DNA of 64,000 nucleotides, from positions 1 to 64,000 of the forward strand of contig DATAWQ010000028.1 of the NCBI GenBank assembly GCA_036267135.1. Direction: 5' to 3'. The translations under genes and the position numbers were made by a program. Below, one piece after another: positions 50,188 through 58,548 of this stretch. Each line of letters starts with the position of its first letter. Position 1 is the stretch's first letter. Source of the stretch: PALSA-505 sp036267135 (GTDB lineage: Bacteria; Actinomycetota; Actinomycetes; Streptosporangiales; Streptosporangiaceae). The notes under the pieces were generated by a model, which was not told where the DNA came from, did no database searches, and saw only the letters and a program-made list of their open reading frames with translations.

Positions 50188-51252
50188 TCAGCTCCCGCAC
50201 ACACCCGTGACCGCCGCGACGGCGAGCCCGCCCAGTGAGGGCAGGTCGTATCCGCCCTCCTGCACCAGCACGGTCGGCCCGAGCGCCGCGAGCCGCCTGC
50301 CCGCGGCCAGGTAACCGGCCTCGGTGACCCGCAGCGGGCTCTCTGGGTCAGCGGCGGCCGCGTCCAGCCCGAGTGACACCACGATCGCATCAGCCCCGAA
50401 GGTGGCAGCCTCCCCGCACAGCAGGTCCAGGGCGGCCAGCCACTCGTCGTCACCCGCGCCGGGGGCCAGCGGCAGGTTCCGGTTGAAGCCGTCACCCGCT
50501 CCCGACCCGCGCTCGCTGGCGTACCCGGCGTAGTGCGGGAACCAGCCCGCCCCCGGGTCCACGTGCAGCGAGCCGTACCAGACATCGGCGCGGCCGTAGA
50601 AGATCATCTGTGTGCCGTTGCCGTGGTGCGCGTCGATGTCGATGACCGCTACCCGCCGCGCGCCACCGGCGCGCAGCGCGTGCGCCGCGATCGCGGCGTT
50701 GTTGAGGTAGCAGGAGCCGCCGTAGGCCCCCTGCGTCGCGTGGTGACCGGGCGGGCGGCACAGCGCGTAGGCCAGCCGGTGACCCGAGCCCACCAGGTCG
50801 GCTGCGGTCAGCGCGGCGTCCGCGGCCCCCCTGATCGCCTCCCAGCTCCCCGGGCCGACCAGCGTCATCGTGTCGTAGCAGAACCGGCCGGCCCGGCCGT
50901 GCACGGCCGGCGGCGAGCGCATCGGCAGCCCGGCGAGCATCCCGGGGGTCGGGAACACGTAGGGCACGACGCGGTCACGGCCGTGCTCGCCCGGCAGGCC
51001 CGCCGCCTCCCACTCCCGCCAGATCCCGGCCAGGTGGTCCACGAGCAGCGGGTCGTGCACGGCGCGCAGGATCTCCGCACCGTGCCGACGCGCGGGGACG
51101 ATCGGCACGCCCGCCGCCGCCAGCGCGTCACGCAGGACCAGGGCCCGGGCCGCGACTTCGGTGCCCGGATCCCGGACGCCGAGCCACACCTCGCCGGCCG
51201 GATCGTGCCGGAGGCAGTCGTCGCTCCACACCACCGGGATTGGCAGGCTCAT
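50188..51252 (-). CDS. Histone-deacetylase-like amidohydrolase
   Basis: 354 residues, class II HDAC/acetylpolyamine amidohydrolase fold. It hydrolyses N-acetyl amides with a catalytic zinc. Active-site residues are His170/His171 in RPPGHHA, zinc ligands Asp207 and His209 in DIDAHHGNGT, Asp297 in SLGLDA, and Tyr335 in EGGYD. Bacterial members deacetylate acetylpolyamines or acetylated proteins; which applies here is unknown. The start is 28 bp from the divergent S9 peptidase gene, so the two genes share a compact promoter region. Confidence 0.9.
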   Translation of the reverse strand: MSLPIPVVWSDDCLRHDPAGEVWLGVRDPGTEVAARALVLRDALAAAGVPIVPARRHGAEILRAVHDPLLVDHLAGIWREWEAAGLPGEHGRDRVVPYVFPTPGMLAGLPMRSPPAVHGRAGRFCYDTMTLVGPGSWEAIRGAADAALTAADLVGSGHRLAYALCRPPGHHATQGAYGGSCYLNNAAIAAHALRAGGARRVAVIDIDAHHGNGTQMIFYGRADVWYGSLHVDPGAGWFPHYAGYASERGSGAGDGFNRNLPLAPGAGDDEWLAALDLLCGEAATFGADAIVVSLGLDAAAADPESPLRVTEAGYLAAGRRLAALGPTVLVQEGGYDLPSLGGLAVAAVTGVCGS

Positions 51253-51280
51253 GTCGCACCCTCCGGGTTACCATCGCGGA

Positions 51281-53329
51281 ATGCCCCGTGCCAGCGATCT
51301 TGGCATCCCCGCCGCCCCGGCCTCCGGCGGCCCCGACCCGTACGCCTGGATGCGCGACCGGGACCTGCCCGCCACGCGGGATTACCTGGCGGCCGAGCGT
51401 GCCTACTACGACCGCTGGCTGGAATCGGCGCGCGGGCTGCGGGACGAACTGGCCGCCGAACTGGCGGCGCGGGTGGTTCCGGCCGAGGAATCGGTGAGCT
51501 GGCGCCGGGCCGGCCACGCCTACTTCACCCGGACCGTCCCGGGCCGGGAATACGAGCAGTTCTGCCGGGCCGCCGGGCCCGGGGAGCCCGCCCAGGTGCT
51601 GCTCGACGAGAACCTGCTGGCGGAGGAGCCGGCCGGTGGCGGCTATCTGGGGCTCGGCGTGCGGGAGATCAGCCCGGACGGGCGGCTGCTGGCCTACTCC
51701 ATCGACTTCGACGGGGACGAGCTTTACCAGTTGCGCATCCGCGACCTGGCCCGCGGCGCCGACCTGCCGGAGCGGATCGACGGAACCTACTACGGGCTGG
51801 CCTGGTCGGCCGGCTCGCGATCGCTGCTTTACGTCGTCACCGACGCCCAGTACCGGCCGCACGAGGTCTGGCGGCACGTGCTGGGCACCGACCCGCACCG
51901 GGACACACTGGTGTTCCGGGAGGAGGACCAGCGGTTCGACCTCATCGTGCGGGCCACCCGCAGCGGCGCGTACGTGCTGATCGAGATCGAGTCCAGGGAC
52001 AGCAGCGAGACACTCGTGCTCCCAGCGGCCGGGACCGACACCGAACCCGTTCTCATCGAAGCGAGAAGGCCCGGCGTGCAGTACCGCGCCGAGCATGCGG
52101 ACGGACCGGGCCCAGGCGAGTTCTTCCTGGTCACCAACGCGGAGGCGGAAGAATTCCGGCTGGTCAGCGCGCCCGCGGACGCGCCAGGCCTGGCCCGCTG
52201 GAGCGAGGTCATCGCCGGGTCGCCCGGCACCAGGCTGGTCTCCTGCGACGTGTTCGGGCCGTACCTGGTGGTGCAGCAGCGGCACGCGGCCGCCACCCAG
52301 TTGCGGATCGTGGACCGCCGGTCGGGCGAGCAGCGGGTGATCGAGGCCGGCGGCCCGCACGTCTCGCTCGCCCTGGCGGCGAACGAGGACTACCACGCCA
52401 CGGCCGTCACCGTGCGCACCGAGTCGCTGGTCGAGCCGCCGTCCTGGCACGACGTGGACCTGGCCACCGGGCGCTGGCGGGCGCGCAAGCGGCAGCAGGT
52501 GCCCGGCTACGACCCGGCCCGCTTCGCCACCGAGCGCACCACCGCGGTCGCGCCCGACGGCACGTCCATCCCGGTGACGATCGCCTACCGCGCCGGGCTG
52601 CGGCGGGACGGCAGCGCCCCGTGCCTGCTGTACGGCTACGGCGCCTACGAGGACTGCGAGTGGCCGGCCTTCAGCTCGCAGACCGTCAGCCTGCTGGACC
52701 GGGGCTTCGTGTACGCCGTGGCGCACGTGCGCGGCGGCGGCGAGCGGGGCAGGAACTGGTGGCTGGACGGCCGGCTGGACCGCAAGCGCAACACTTTCAC
52801 CGACTTCATCGCCGTCGCGGACATGCTGGCGGACCAGGGCTGGGCCGCGCCCGGCCGGATCGTCTCCCGCGGGCTGTCGGCGGGCGGGCTGCTGCAGGGG
52901 GCGGTGTTCTCGCTGGCGCCGCGGCGCTGGCGGGCGGTCGTGGCGGAGGTTCCGTTCGTGGACTGCGTGACGACGATGCTGGACCCGGACATCCCGCTCA
53001 CCATCAACGAGTGGGACGAGTGGGGCGATCCCCGGGACCCGGCGGCGCGGGCCTACCTGGCCTCCTACAGCCCCTACGACAACCCGCCCGCGGGGCCCAG
53101 GCCGGACCTGCTGGTCACCGGCAGCCTGCACGATCCGCGGGTGCTGATTCACGAGCCGGCGAAATGGGTGGCCAGGCTGCGGGCCACCGACACCGCGGGG
53201 AGCCGGGTGCTGTTCCGCGCCGAACTGGGCGCCGGGGCGCACACCGGCCCGGCCGGGCGTTTCGGCCAGCTGGGCTACGCGGCGGAAATCCTCGCCTTCA
53301 TCGTGGACGCGGCCGACGGCGGCTCGTGA
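51281..53329 (+). CDS. Prolyl oligopeptidase family S9A peptidase (oligopeptidase B-like)
   Basis: 682 residues from the ATG at 51281. The N-terminal part (PDPYAWMRDRD, then the DEN and ISPDGRLLAYSIDFDGDE region) belongs to the seven-bladed propeller, and the C-terminal hydrolase has GLSAGGLLQGAVF (Ser533), HDPRVLIHEPAKW (Asp618) and GAHTGPAGR (His654). The segment FVYAVAHVRGGGERGRNWW is diagnostic. Oligopeptidase B cuts after basic residues in short peptides. It is cytosolic, with no signal sequence. A start at 51161 would overlap the divergent gene and is rejected. Confidence 0.92.
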   Translation: MPRASDLGIPAAPASGGPDPYAWMRDRDLPATRDYLAAERAYYDRWLESARGLRDELAAELAARVVPAEESVSWRRAGHAYFTRTVPGREYEQFCRAAGPGEPAQVLLDENLLAEEPAGGGYLGLGVREISPDGRLLAYSIDFDGDELYQLRIRDLARGADLPERIDGTYYGLAWSAGSRSLLYVVTDAQYRPHEVWRHVLGTDPHRDTLVFREEDQRFDLIVRATRSGAYVLIEIESRDSSETLVLPAAGTDTEPVLIEARRPGVQYRAEHADGPGPGEFFLVTNAEAEEFRLVSAPADAPGLARWSEVIAGSPGTRLVSCDVFGPYLVVQQRHAAATQLRIVDRRSGEQRVIEAGGPHVSLALAANEDYHATAVTVRTESLVEPPSWHDVDLATGRWRARKRQQVPGYDPARFATERTTAVAPDGTSIPVTIAYRAGLRRDGSAPCLLYGYGAYEDCEWPAFSSQTVSLLDRGFVYAVAHVRGGGERGRNWWLDGRLDRKRNTFTDFIAVADMLADQGWAAPGRIVSRGLSAGGLLQGAVFSLAPRRWRAVVAEVPFVDCVTTMLDPDIPLTINEWDEWGDPRDPAARAYLASYSPYDNPPAGPRPDLLVTGSLHDPRVLIHEPAKWVARLRATDTAGSRVLFRAELGAGAHTGPAGRFGQLGYAAEILAFIVDAADGGS

Positions 53330-53357
53330 CCGCGGCTGCCCTGGCTTCCGGCTGGGG

Positions 53358-55016
53358 TTAGCCGATGGCCTGGGGGAAGCTGAACAGGTGGTCTGGGTCG
53401 TAGGCGGCCTTGACCCGGGTGAGCCTGGAGTAGTTCGCGCCGTAGTAGGCCTCGCGCCAGCTGGCCAGGCTGGGGTCGATGTAGTTCTGGTAGGCCTGGC
53501 CGCTGGCGTAGGGCCGCATCGCGGCGTAGCAGGCGTCCTGCCAGTCGCGCTGCGCGCTCACCCCGGCGGCCGCCCCGGTGTTCCAGGTGGTGGTGTACTG
53601 CGCGAGGAACAGCGCGTCGCGGTGCACGAAGGCGGTCGCGCCCGGGGCGACGCGGTTGATCGCGCCGCCGCAGGCGTCGAAGGCCACTCCCCCACTGCCG
53701 CCGGCCGCGCCCGGCACCGACTGGAGCTTCTCCACCTGGCTGAGCAGGGTGCCGATGCCGGAGCCGCTGAGCGGCCTGGTGAAGAAGTCCGACTTGGCCA
53801 GCTCGGGCTGGCGGGACAGCTGGCCGCCGGTGGCCTGCCAGGGCAGGTGGCACGCGGGCACGCTGAGCTGCGCGCAGCCCGCCTCCACGAGCATGGCGTG
53901 CAGGTAGCTCGACGTCTGCAGGTACGGGCTGGACGGGTCGGACCCGACCGCCGCGTACAGCCGGCCGAGCTGGCTCTGCAGGCCGGAGACGTCGCCCAGG
54001 TAGGTGCCGCCGACCTGGATGCTGGGCGTGCCGCCGCCGGGGCTGGCCGACAGGTGCAGGTTGGACCACAGCTCGTCCGGGAGGGCGGGCGCCCAGGATT
54101 GCCAGCCCGCGATCACCCGGTCGGCCTCGGCCCAAGGCCAGCCGAGGAAGAACAGCACGAGGTCAGACACCGGATGGGTGCGGAAGGTGAACTCGGTCGC
54201 GACGCCGAAGTTGCCGCCGCCCCCACCGCGCGAGGCCCAGTACAGGTCGCTGTGCTGGCTCGCGTCACAGTCGCGGACCGTGCCGTCCGCGGTCACGATC
54301 TGCACGGATTCCAGGTTGTCGCAGGTCAGGCCGAACGCGCGGGACACCACGCCCACCCCGCCGCCGAGCGTGAGCCCGGCGACGCCCACGTTCGGGCACG
54401 ACCCACCCGGCACGGTCAGCCCGCGGTCGGCCAGCGTGTTGTACAGGTCGATCAGGAACGCGCCCGCGCCCACCGTGGCCAGCCCCGAGCCGGTGTCCAG
54501 GTGCACGGAGGCCATGCTGGTCACGTCGATGATCAGCCCGGACGTGCCGGACCAGCCCGCGTAACTGTGGCCGCCCGACCTGGCCGCGATGGGGACGATG
54601 TGGCCGCGGGCGAAGGCCAGGCAGGTGGCCACGTCGGCCGGGCTGGCGCAGTAGGCCACGCCGGCCGGCCTGAGGCCGTCGAACCTGGGGTCGAACAGCA
54701 GCTTGGCCGTGGCGTAGTAGTGGTCGTCCGGCCGGACCAGCCGCCCGTCCAGGCTGCGGTCCAGGGCGGACCAGTCCGCTCTGGTCGGCACGGTCCGGCG
54801 GCGCGGGGTGGCCGGGCTCGACGTCGAAGGCGCCGGCCTGGTCCCGGACCGGTTCGAGCCGCAGCCGGACAGCCCGGCCAGGCCCGCCGTGGCGGCCGCC
54901 GCCGCCGTCGCCGCCGTCGCGGTCAGGCCGAGGAAGGCCCGCCTGTCCAGCACTGGTTTGCTCGCACTCACCTGGCCGTCACCGCCACTTCCCCCGTCGT
55001 TGTACCCAGTGATCAA
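53358..55016 (-). CDS. Tat-exported FAD oxidase of the BBE type
   Basis: 552 residues. A Tat signal (DRRAFLGLTATAATAAAAAT) ends in a lipobox-like LSGC, so it may be a lipoprotein. The PCMH FAD domain has RSGGHSYAG with His150 and GGSCPNVGVAG with Cys207, the residues that bind FAD bicovalently in berberine-bridge and hexose oxidases. The C-terminal BBE motif is NYIDPSLASWREAYYGANYS, then YDPDHLFSFPQAIG. The start is uncertain: TTG at 55016 or GTG at 54971. Such enzymes oxidise oligosaccharides or secondary metabolites; the substrate is unknown. Confidence 0.9.
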   Translation of the reverse strand: MITGYNDGGSGGDGQVSASKPVLDRRAFLGLTATAATAAAAATAGLAGLSGCGSNRSGTRPAPSTSSPATPRRRTVPTRADWSALDRSLDGRLVRPDDHYYATAKLLFDPRFDGLRPAGVAYCASPADVATCLAFARGHIVPIAARSGGHSYAGWSGTSGLIIDVTSMASVHLDTGSGLATVGAGAFLIDLYNTLADRGLTVPGGSCPNVGVAGLTLGGGVGVVSRAFGLTCDNLESVQIVTADGTVRDCDASQHSDLYWASRGGGGGNFGVATEFTFRTHPVSDLVLFFLGWPWAEADRVIAGWQSWAPALPDELWSNLHLSASPGGGTPSIQVGGTYLGDVSGLQSQLGRLYAAVGSDPSSPYLQTSSYLHAMLVEAGCAQLSVPACHLPWQATGGQLSRQPELAKSDFFTRPLSGSGIGTLLSQVEKLQSVPGAAGGSGGVAFDACGGAINRVAPGATAFVHRDALFLAQYTTTWNTGAAAGVSAQRDWQDACYAAMRPYASGQAYQNYIDPSLASWREAYYGANYSRLTRVKAAYDPDHLFSFPQAIG

Positions 55017-55036
55017 GACTCCCAGTGATCAAGACG
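55006..55036. repeat. 15-bp direct repeat at the oxidase 5' end
   Basis: CCCAGTGATCAAGAC occurs at 55006-55020 and again at 55022-55036, one base apart. It covers the proposed TTG start and the upstream region of the oxidase gene. It may be a binding site pair or a recent slippage duplication. Confidence 0.8.
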
Positions 55037-55131
55037 ACACTGGCCCGTCTTCGGTTGGCGCAATAGATGGTGGGCCAGCCGCGGCGGACTTCACGGTGCC
55101 AGGCGCGACTCGCATCACCGGCTTACATGCC

Positions 55132-55170
55132 TTGCGTTGCATATACCTGTGTGGTTATATTCCTGATGTG
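55132..55170 (+). promoter_or_regulatory. Leaderless promoter of the ArsR-type gene
   Basis: TTGCGT (55132-55137), an 18-nt spacer, TATATT (55156-55161), six bases, then GTG at 55168. No ribosome site intervenes. The interrupted dyad ATATACC / GGTTATAT around 55142-55160 overlaps the -10 box and could be the ArsR operator. Confidence 0.65.
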
Positions 55171-55509
55171 GCAACTACGTTCCAGGCGCTCGCCGAGCCC
55201 ACCCGGCGCCGCATTCTAGATCTCCTGCTCGAGCGGCCCAGGCCGGTCGGCGAACTTGTCGAGCGGCTCGGCCTGAGCCAGCCCGGCACATCCAAGCACC
55301 TGCGCGCCTTGCGCGAGGCCGGGCTGGTCCGGGTGCGCAGGGACGCCCAGCAGCGCTGGTACGAACTGCGCCCCGAGCCACTGACCGAGATCGACGACTG
55401 GCTGGCGCCCTATCGCAAGCTGTGGCCCGCCAGCCTGGACGCCCTGGAGCGTCACCTCGACTCGATGCCCGACGAACCCACATCAGAAGCTTCAGAAGGG
55501 AACCGATGA
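55168..55509 (+). CDS. ArsR-family regulator of an SRPBCC protein
   Basis: A 113-residue winged-helix repressor without metal-binding cysteines. ATTFQALAEPTRRRILDLLL and the recognition helix LSQPGTSKHLRALREAGLV are typical of the ArsR subgroup that pairs with AHSA1/SRPBCC proteins. It ends in an acidic tail. The GTG at 55168 is the expected N-terminus; a frame open from 54808 lacks similarity. The next gene starts within its stop codon (ATGA), so the two form a coupled unit. Confidence 0.92.
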   Translation: MATTFQALAEPTRRRILDLLLERPRPVGELVERLGLSQPGTSKHLRALREAGLVRVRRDAQQRWYELRPEPLTEIDDWLAPYRKLWPASLDALERHLDSMPDEPTSEASEGNR

Positions 55510-56027
55510 TGACCGCCACCCTGGAAACCGCCAGCGGCCTGTCGACGCTGCGCTTCGAGCGCAGGCTCGCCCACTCACCGCAAAGAGTGTGGCGCGCCCT
55601 CACCGACCCGGCCGAGCTCACCCACTGGTTCCCGCAGGATCTGGTGGGAACGTTCGCGGCCGGCGAGAAGCTCAGGTTCGTCTTCCGGGGCGAGCCCCCG
55701 GTGCTGAACGGGGAGGTCCTGCACGAGTTCGACGGCGAGGTGCTCGAATTCGAGCCGCCGCACGTGCTCGCCTACACCTGGGCCGGTGATGTGCTGCGCT
55801 GGACACTGGCCCCGGACGGCGACGGCTGCCTGCTGGTGTTCACCGACACGTTCACCGAACACGGCAAGGCCGCCCGCGACGGCGCCGGCTGGCACGTCTG
55901 CCTGGATGCGCTCGACGCGTGCCTGAACGGCGCCGCAGGCCCAGGCGGTAATCGCTGGCAGGAGCACTACGACCGGTACGCCCAGGCCTTCGGCCCCGAC
56001 GCCGCCTCCGCCACCCTTCCACACTGA
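55506..56027 (+). CDS. SRPBCC (AHSA1-like) ligand-binding protein
   Basis: 173 residues of the START/Bet v1-like fold with a deep hydrophobic pocket. Family blocks: LRFERRLAHSPQRVWRALTD, PAELTHWFPQDLVG, GEVLEFEPPHVLAYTW and the C-terminal helix GWHVCLDALDACLNG. It is encoded with the ArsR regulator, an arrangement that often senses or binds small hydrophobic or stress-related molecules; the ligand is unknown. Either of two consecutive ATGs (55506 and 55509) may start it. Confidence 0.9.
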   Translation: MMTATLETASGLSTLRFERRLAHSPQRVWRALTDPAELTHWFPQDLVGTFAAGEKLRFVFRGEPPVLNGEVLHEFDGEVLEFEPPHVLAYTWAGDVLRWTLAPDGDGCLLVFTDTFTEHGKAARDGAGWHVCLDALDACLNGAAGPGGNRWQEHYDRYAQAFGPDAASATLPH

Positions 56028-56134
56028 CCTCGTCCCGGTCCGGCCAATCCGCGGAGGTGCCATGACAGCCCGAGAGGACTGTCGGTACCTCCGCGGATAA
56101 TTCATTTGCCGGATGGGGGGACGCGGGAATATGC

Positions 56135-56187
56135 TTGAGTTACTCAACCGTTGAGGGAGTCAGAGGATGTCTAACTCAAAGGTTGAG
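56135..56187. promoter_or_regulatory. Phased TTGAG/CTCAA operator array before marR
   Basis: Alternating half sites TTGAG (56135), CTCAA (56143), TTGAG (56151), CTCAA (56175) and TTGAG (56183) form overlapping palindromes with 3-bp centres. All starts differ by multiples of 8 bp (8, 8, 24, 8). The array lies 31-83 bp before the marR start, so MarR autoregulation with cooperative binding is likely. The rest of 56028-56217 holds no gene. Confidence 0.75.
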
Positions 56188-56217
56188 CCGGTCAGAAGCT
56201 AATGGAGAGGGGGCGTC

Positions 56218-56790
56218 ATGGTTGCTCAGCTGGATGATGACCAGCTGAATACCGAGCTCGCCGACGCCTTCGGTGAACTGGTCGAGCAGGTGATAGGGCG
56301 CTTCGAGGCTCTCGGCCGCCGGTTTTCGCTGCCGGCGTTCTGCGTGAAGGCGCTGCACATGCTCAGTTCGCCCATGGCCATGAAGGAGCTGGGGCAACGG
56401 TTCCACTGTGACCCGTCCTTCGTGACCTCGATCGCCGACATGCTCGACACGCACGGGCTGGGACGGCGCGAGACCAACACCAAGGACCGCCGGATCAAGA
56501 ACCTCACGCTCACGCCCAAGGGGCTGGCGCTGCGGGCGCGGCTGGAGCAGGAGATGGCCGCGATCATGCCGTGGACCAGTGCGCTGGACCACAGCGAGCG
56601 GCAGTGCCTGCTCGGGCTGCTGCGCAAGATGATCCAGGCTGGGCAGGAGTGCGGCGCTAACGACCCGCCACCGGCCAGCACGGCCGCCAAGGCCAGCACG
56701 ACCAGTACTGCCCCGCCGGTAGCGACCGGGGAAAACCACGCGGGGGAGGTGAGGCGAGAACCTACTCGGGCCGCGCCCAGCGGCCGTTAG
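56218..56790 (+). CDS. MarR family regulator of the DHA2 exporter
   Basis: 190 residues. The winged-helix core contains SSPMAMKELGQRFHCDPSFV then TSIADMLDTHGLGRRETNTK and DRRIKNLTLTPKGLAL, the MarR DxRxxxxxLTxxG pattern. The C-terminal 50 residues are a Thr/Ala/Pro-rich tail without structure. GGAGAGGGGGCGTC precedes the ATG. It precedes the DHA2 exporter by 179 bp on the same strand and probably controls it as well as itself. The ligand is unknown. Confidence 0.88.
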   Translation: MVAQLDDDQLNTELADAFGELVEQVIGRFEALGRRFSLPAFCVKALHMLSSPMAMKELGQRFHCDPSFVTSIADMLDTHGLGRRETNTKDRRIKNLTLTPKGLALRARLEQEMAAIMPWTSALDHSERQCLLGLLRKMIQAGQECGANDPPPASTAAKASTTSTAPPVATGENHAGEVRREPTRAAPSGR

Positions 56791-56969
56791 CTCCAATACC
56801 AGGGGGCGTTCCGTTCGGTGACAGGGGTCGCATGGCCACCGTTCAGGAAGAAAAATCCCGTTAATTCGAGCTTCGACGCGCCACGCAGCGCCTAAGAGAC
56901 TCCGCTTCAGCCAGGGAGCGCGCGCGGCGGCGCCGGATAACCACGCCTTCAATCGAGGGGAAGTTCACC

Positions 56970-58544
56970 ATGTCCACCGCACAATCCGAAACGGGGCGTG
57001 CCGCTTCGTCCGGAGTGACTGCGGCCGGGCCCGCCCAGCACCGTTTGGGCCTGGCACTCATGGTCATTGCCACCGCCCAGCTCATGGTGGTGCTCGACGC
57101 GACCATCGTCAACGTCGCGCTGCCGCACATCCAGACCGCGCTCGGCTTCAACGGCGCCGGCCTGGAGTGGGTCGTCAACGCGTACGCGCTGACCTTCGGC
57201 GGCTTCCTGCTGCTCGGCGGCCGGGCCGGCGACATACTCGGCCGGCGCCGGATGTTCATCGTCGGCGTGCTGCTGTTCTCGCTGGCCTCGCTGCTCGGCG
57301 GGTTCGCCACCACGCAGGCCTGGCTGCTCGCCGCGCGCGCGATCCAGGGGGTCGGTGGGGCGATTGTCGCCCCGGCCGCGCTGTCCCTGGTCACCACCAC
57401 GTTCCCGGAGGGCCCGCCGCGCAACCGGGCCATGGGGGTGTACGCGGCGATGAGCGTCGGCGGGGCCGCGGTCGGCCTGATCGCCGGCGGCCTGCTCACC
57501 AACTACCTGTCCTGGCGCTGGGTGCTGTTCGTCAACGTGCCGATCGGCATCGCCGTCGCGGTGGCCGCGCCGTTCGTGCTGGGCGCGGGCGAGCGGCTGC
57601 GGGGCCGGTTCGACCTGCCCGGCGCGATCACCGGGACCGGTGGCCTGGCCGCCCTGGTCTACGGGCTGTCCAGCGCGGCGCCCAGCGCGGGCGGCTCGGC
57701 ACACTGGGGCGACGGCAAGGTCGTCGGATCGCTCGCTGCCGCCGTGGTGCTGCTGGTCTCGTTCGTCGTCATCGAGGCGCGCAGCAAGCACGCGCTGATG
57801 CCGCTGCGCATCTTCCGCGACCGGGACCGGTCCGCGGCCAACCTGATCATGCTCTGCATCGGCACCGCGATGTTCGGCATGTTCTTCTTCCTGACCGTCT
57901 TCGTGCAGGAAGTGTGGCACTACAGCCCGCTGAAGACGGGCGTCGCCTACCTTCCGATGGTCGCCATGATCATGGTGATGGCCGGGCTCGGCACCCAGCT
58001 CGTGCCCAGGATCGGCGCCAGGCCGCTGCTGCTGGCCGGATCCGCGGTCGGCGCCGGGGGCATGTTCTGGCTGTCGCGGATCAACGAGCACAGCACGTAC
58101 GCCGGTGGCCTCCTCGGCCCGATGCTGGTCACCGCGGCAGGCCTCGGCGTGTTGTTCATGCCGGTCACCCTGATCGCTCTGAACAGGGTCGCCAACCGGG
58201 ATGCCGGACTGGCCTCCAGCCTGCCCAACGTGGGTCAGCAGGTCGGCGGGGCGATCGGGCTCGCGGTGCTCGGCACGGTGGCCTGGACCGCCGTCTCGGA
58301 CAGCATCCGCAGCCAGCTCGCCAAGGCCGCGGCGGCCGCCGCGAAGTCCGGCCACGCGATCAGTGCCAAGGCCGGGGCCAAGGTGCCGGCCTCGGTCACC
58401 GACCACGCGCTGGCCTACGGGTTCTCGCGCGGGTTCCTGGTGTCGGCGGGCATCGCGCTGCTCGCCCTGATCGTCACGATCACGATGATCCGGGTGACCC
58501 GCGAGGACCTGGCCGGCGCCCAGGGCGGCCCCACCATGGGCTGA
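56970..58544 (+). CDS. DHA2 family MFS multidrug exporter
   Basis: 524 residues, about 14 spans. TM1 has VVLDATIVNVALPHIQ, the mark of the DHA2 family; motif A is GGRAGDILGRRRMF near residues 78-91; the segment GVGGAIVAPAALSLV and GAAVGLIAGGLLTNYLSWRW (motif C region) are typical of EmrB/QacA-like pumps. A long extracytoplasmic Ala/Lys loop near 450-475 precedes the last span. It stands behind marR, so export of the MarR ligand is the likely function. Its stop is 4 bp from the convergent kinase stop. Confidence 0.92.
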   Translation: MSTAQSETGRAASSGVTAAGPAQHRLGLALMVIATAQLMVVLDATIVNVALPHIQTALGFNGAGLEWVVNAYALTFGGFLLLGGRAGDILGRRRMFIVGVLLFSLASLLGGFATTQAWLLAARAIQGVGGAIVAPAALSLVTTTFPEGPPRNRAMGVYAAMSVGGAAVGLIAGGLLTNYLSWRWVLFVNVPIGIAVAVAAPFVLGAGERLRGRFDLPGAITGTGGLAALVYGLSSAAPSAGGSAHWGDGKVVGSLAAAVVLLVSFVVIEARSKHALMPLRIFRDRDRSAANLIMLCIGTAMFGMFFFLTVFVQEVWHYSPLKTGVAYLPMVAMIMVMAGLGTQLVPRIGARPLLLAGSAVGAGGMFWLSRINEHSTYAGGLLGPMLVTAAGLGVLFMPVTLIALNRVANRDAGLASSLPNVGQQVGGAIGLAVLGTVAWTAVSDSIRSQLAKAAAAAAKSGHAISAKAGAKVPASVTDHALAYGFSRGFLVSAGIALLALIVTITMIRVTREDLAGAQGGPTMG

Positions 58545-58548
58545 CCGT

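Noticed and set aside
50533..53361. 942-residue plus-strand frame
   Set aside because: Shadow of the HDAC-like and S9 peptidase genes in another frame; extreme Arg/Gly/Ala content.
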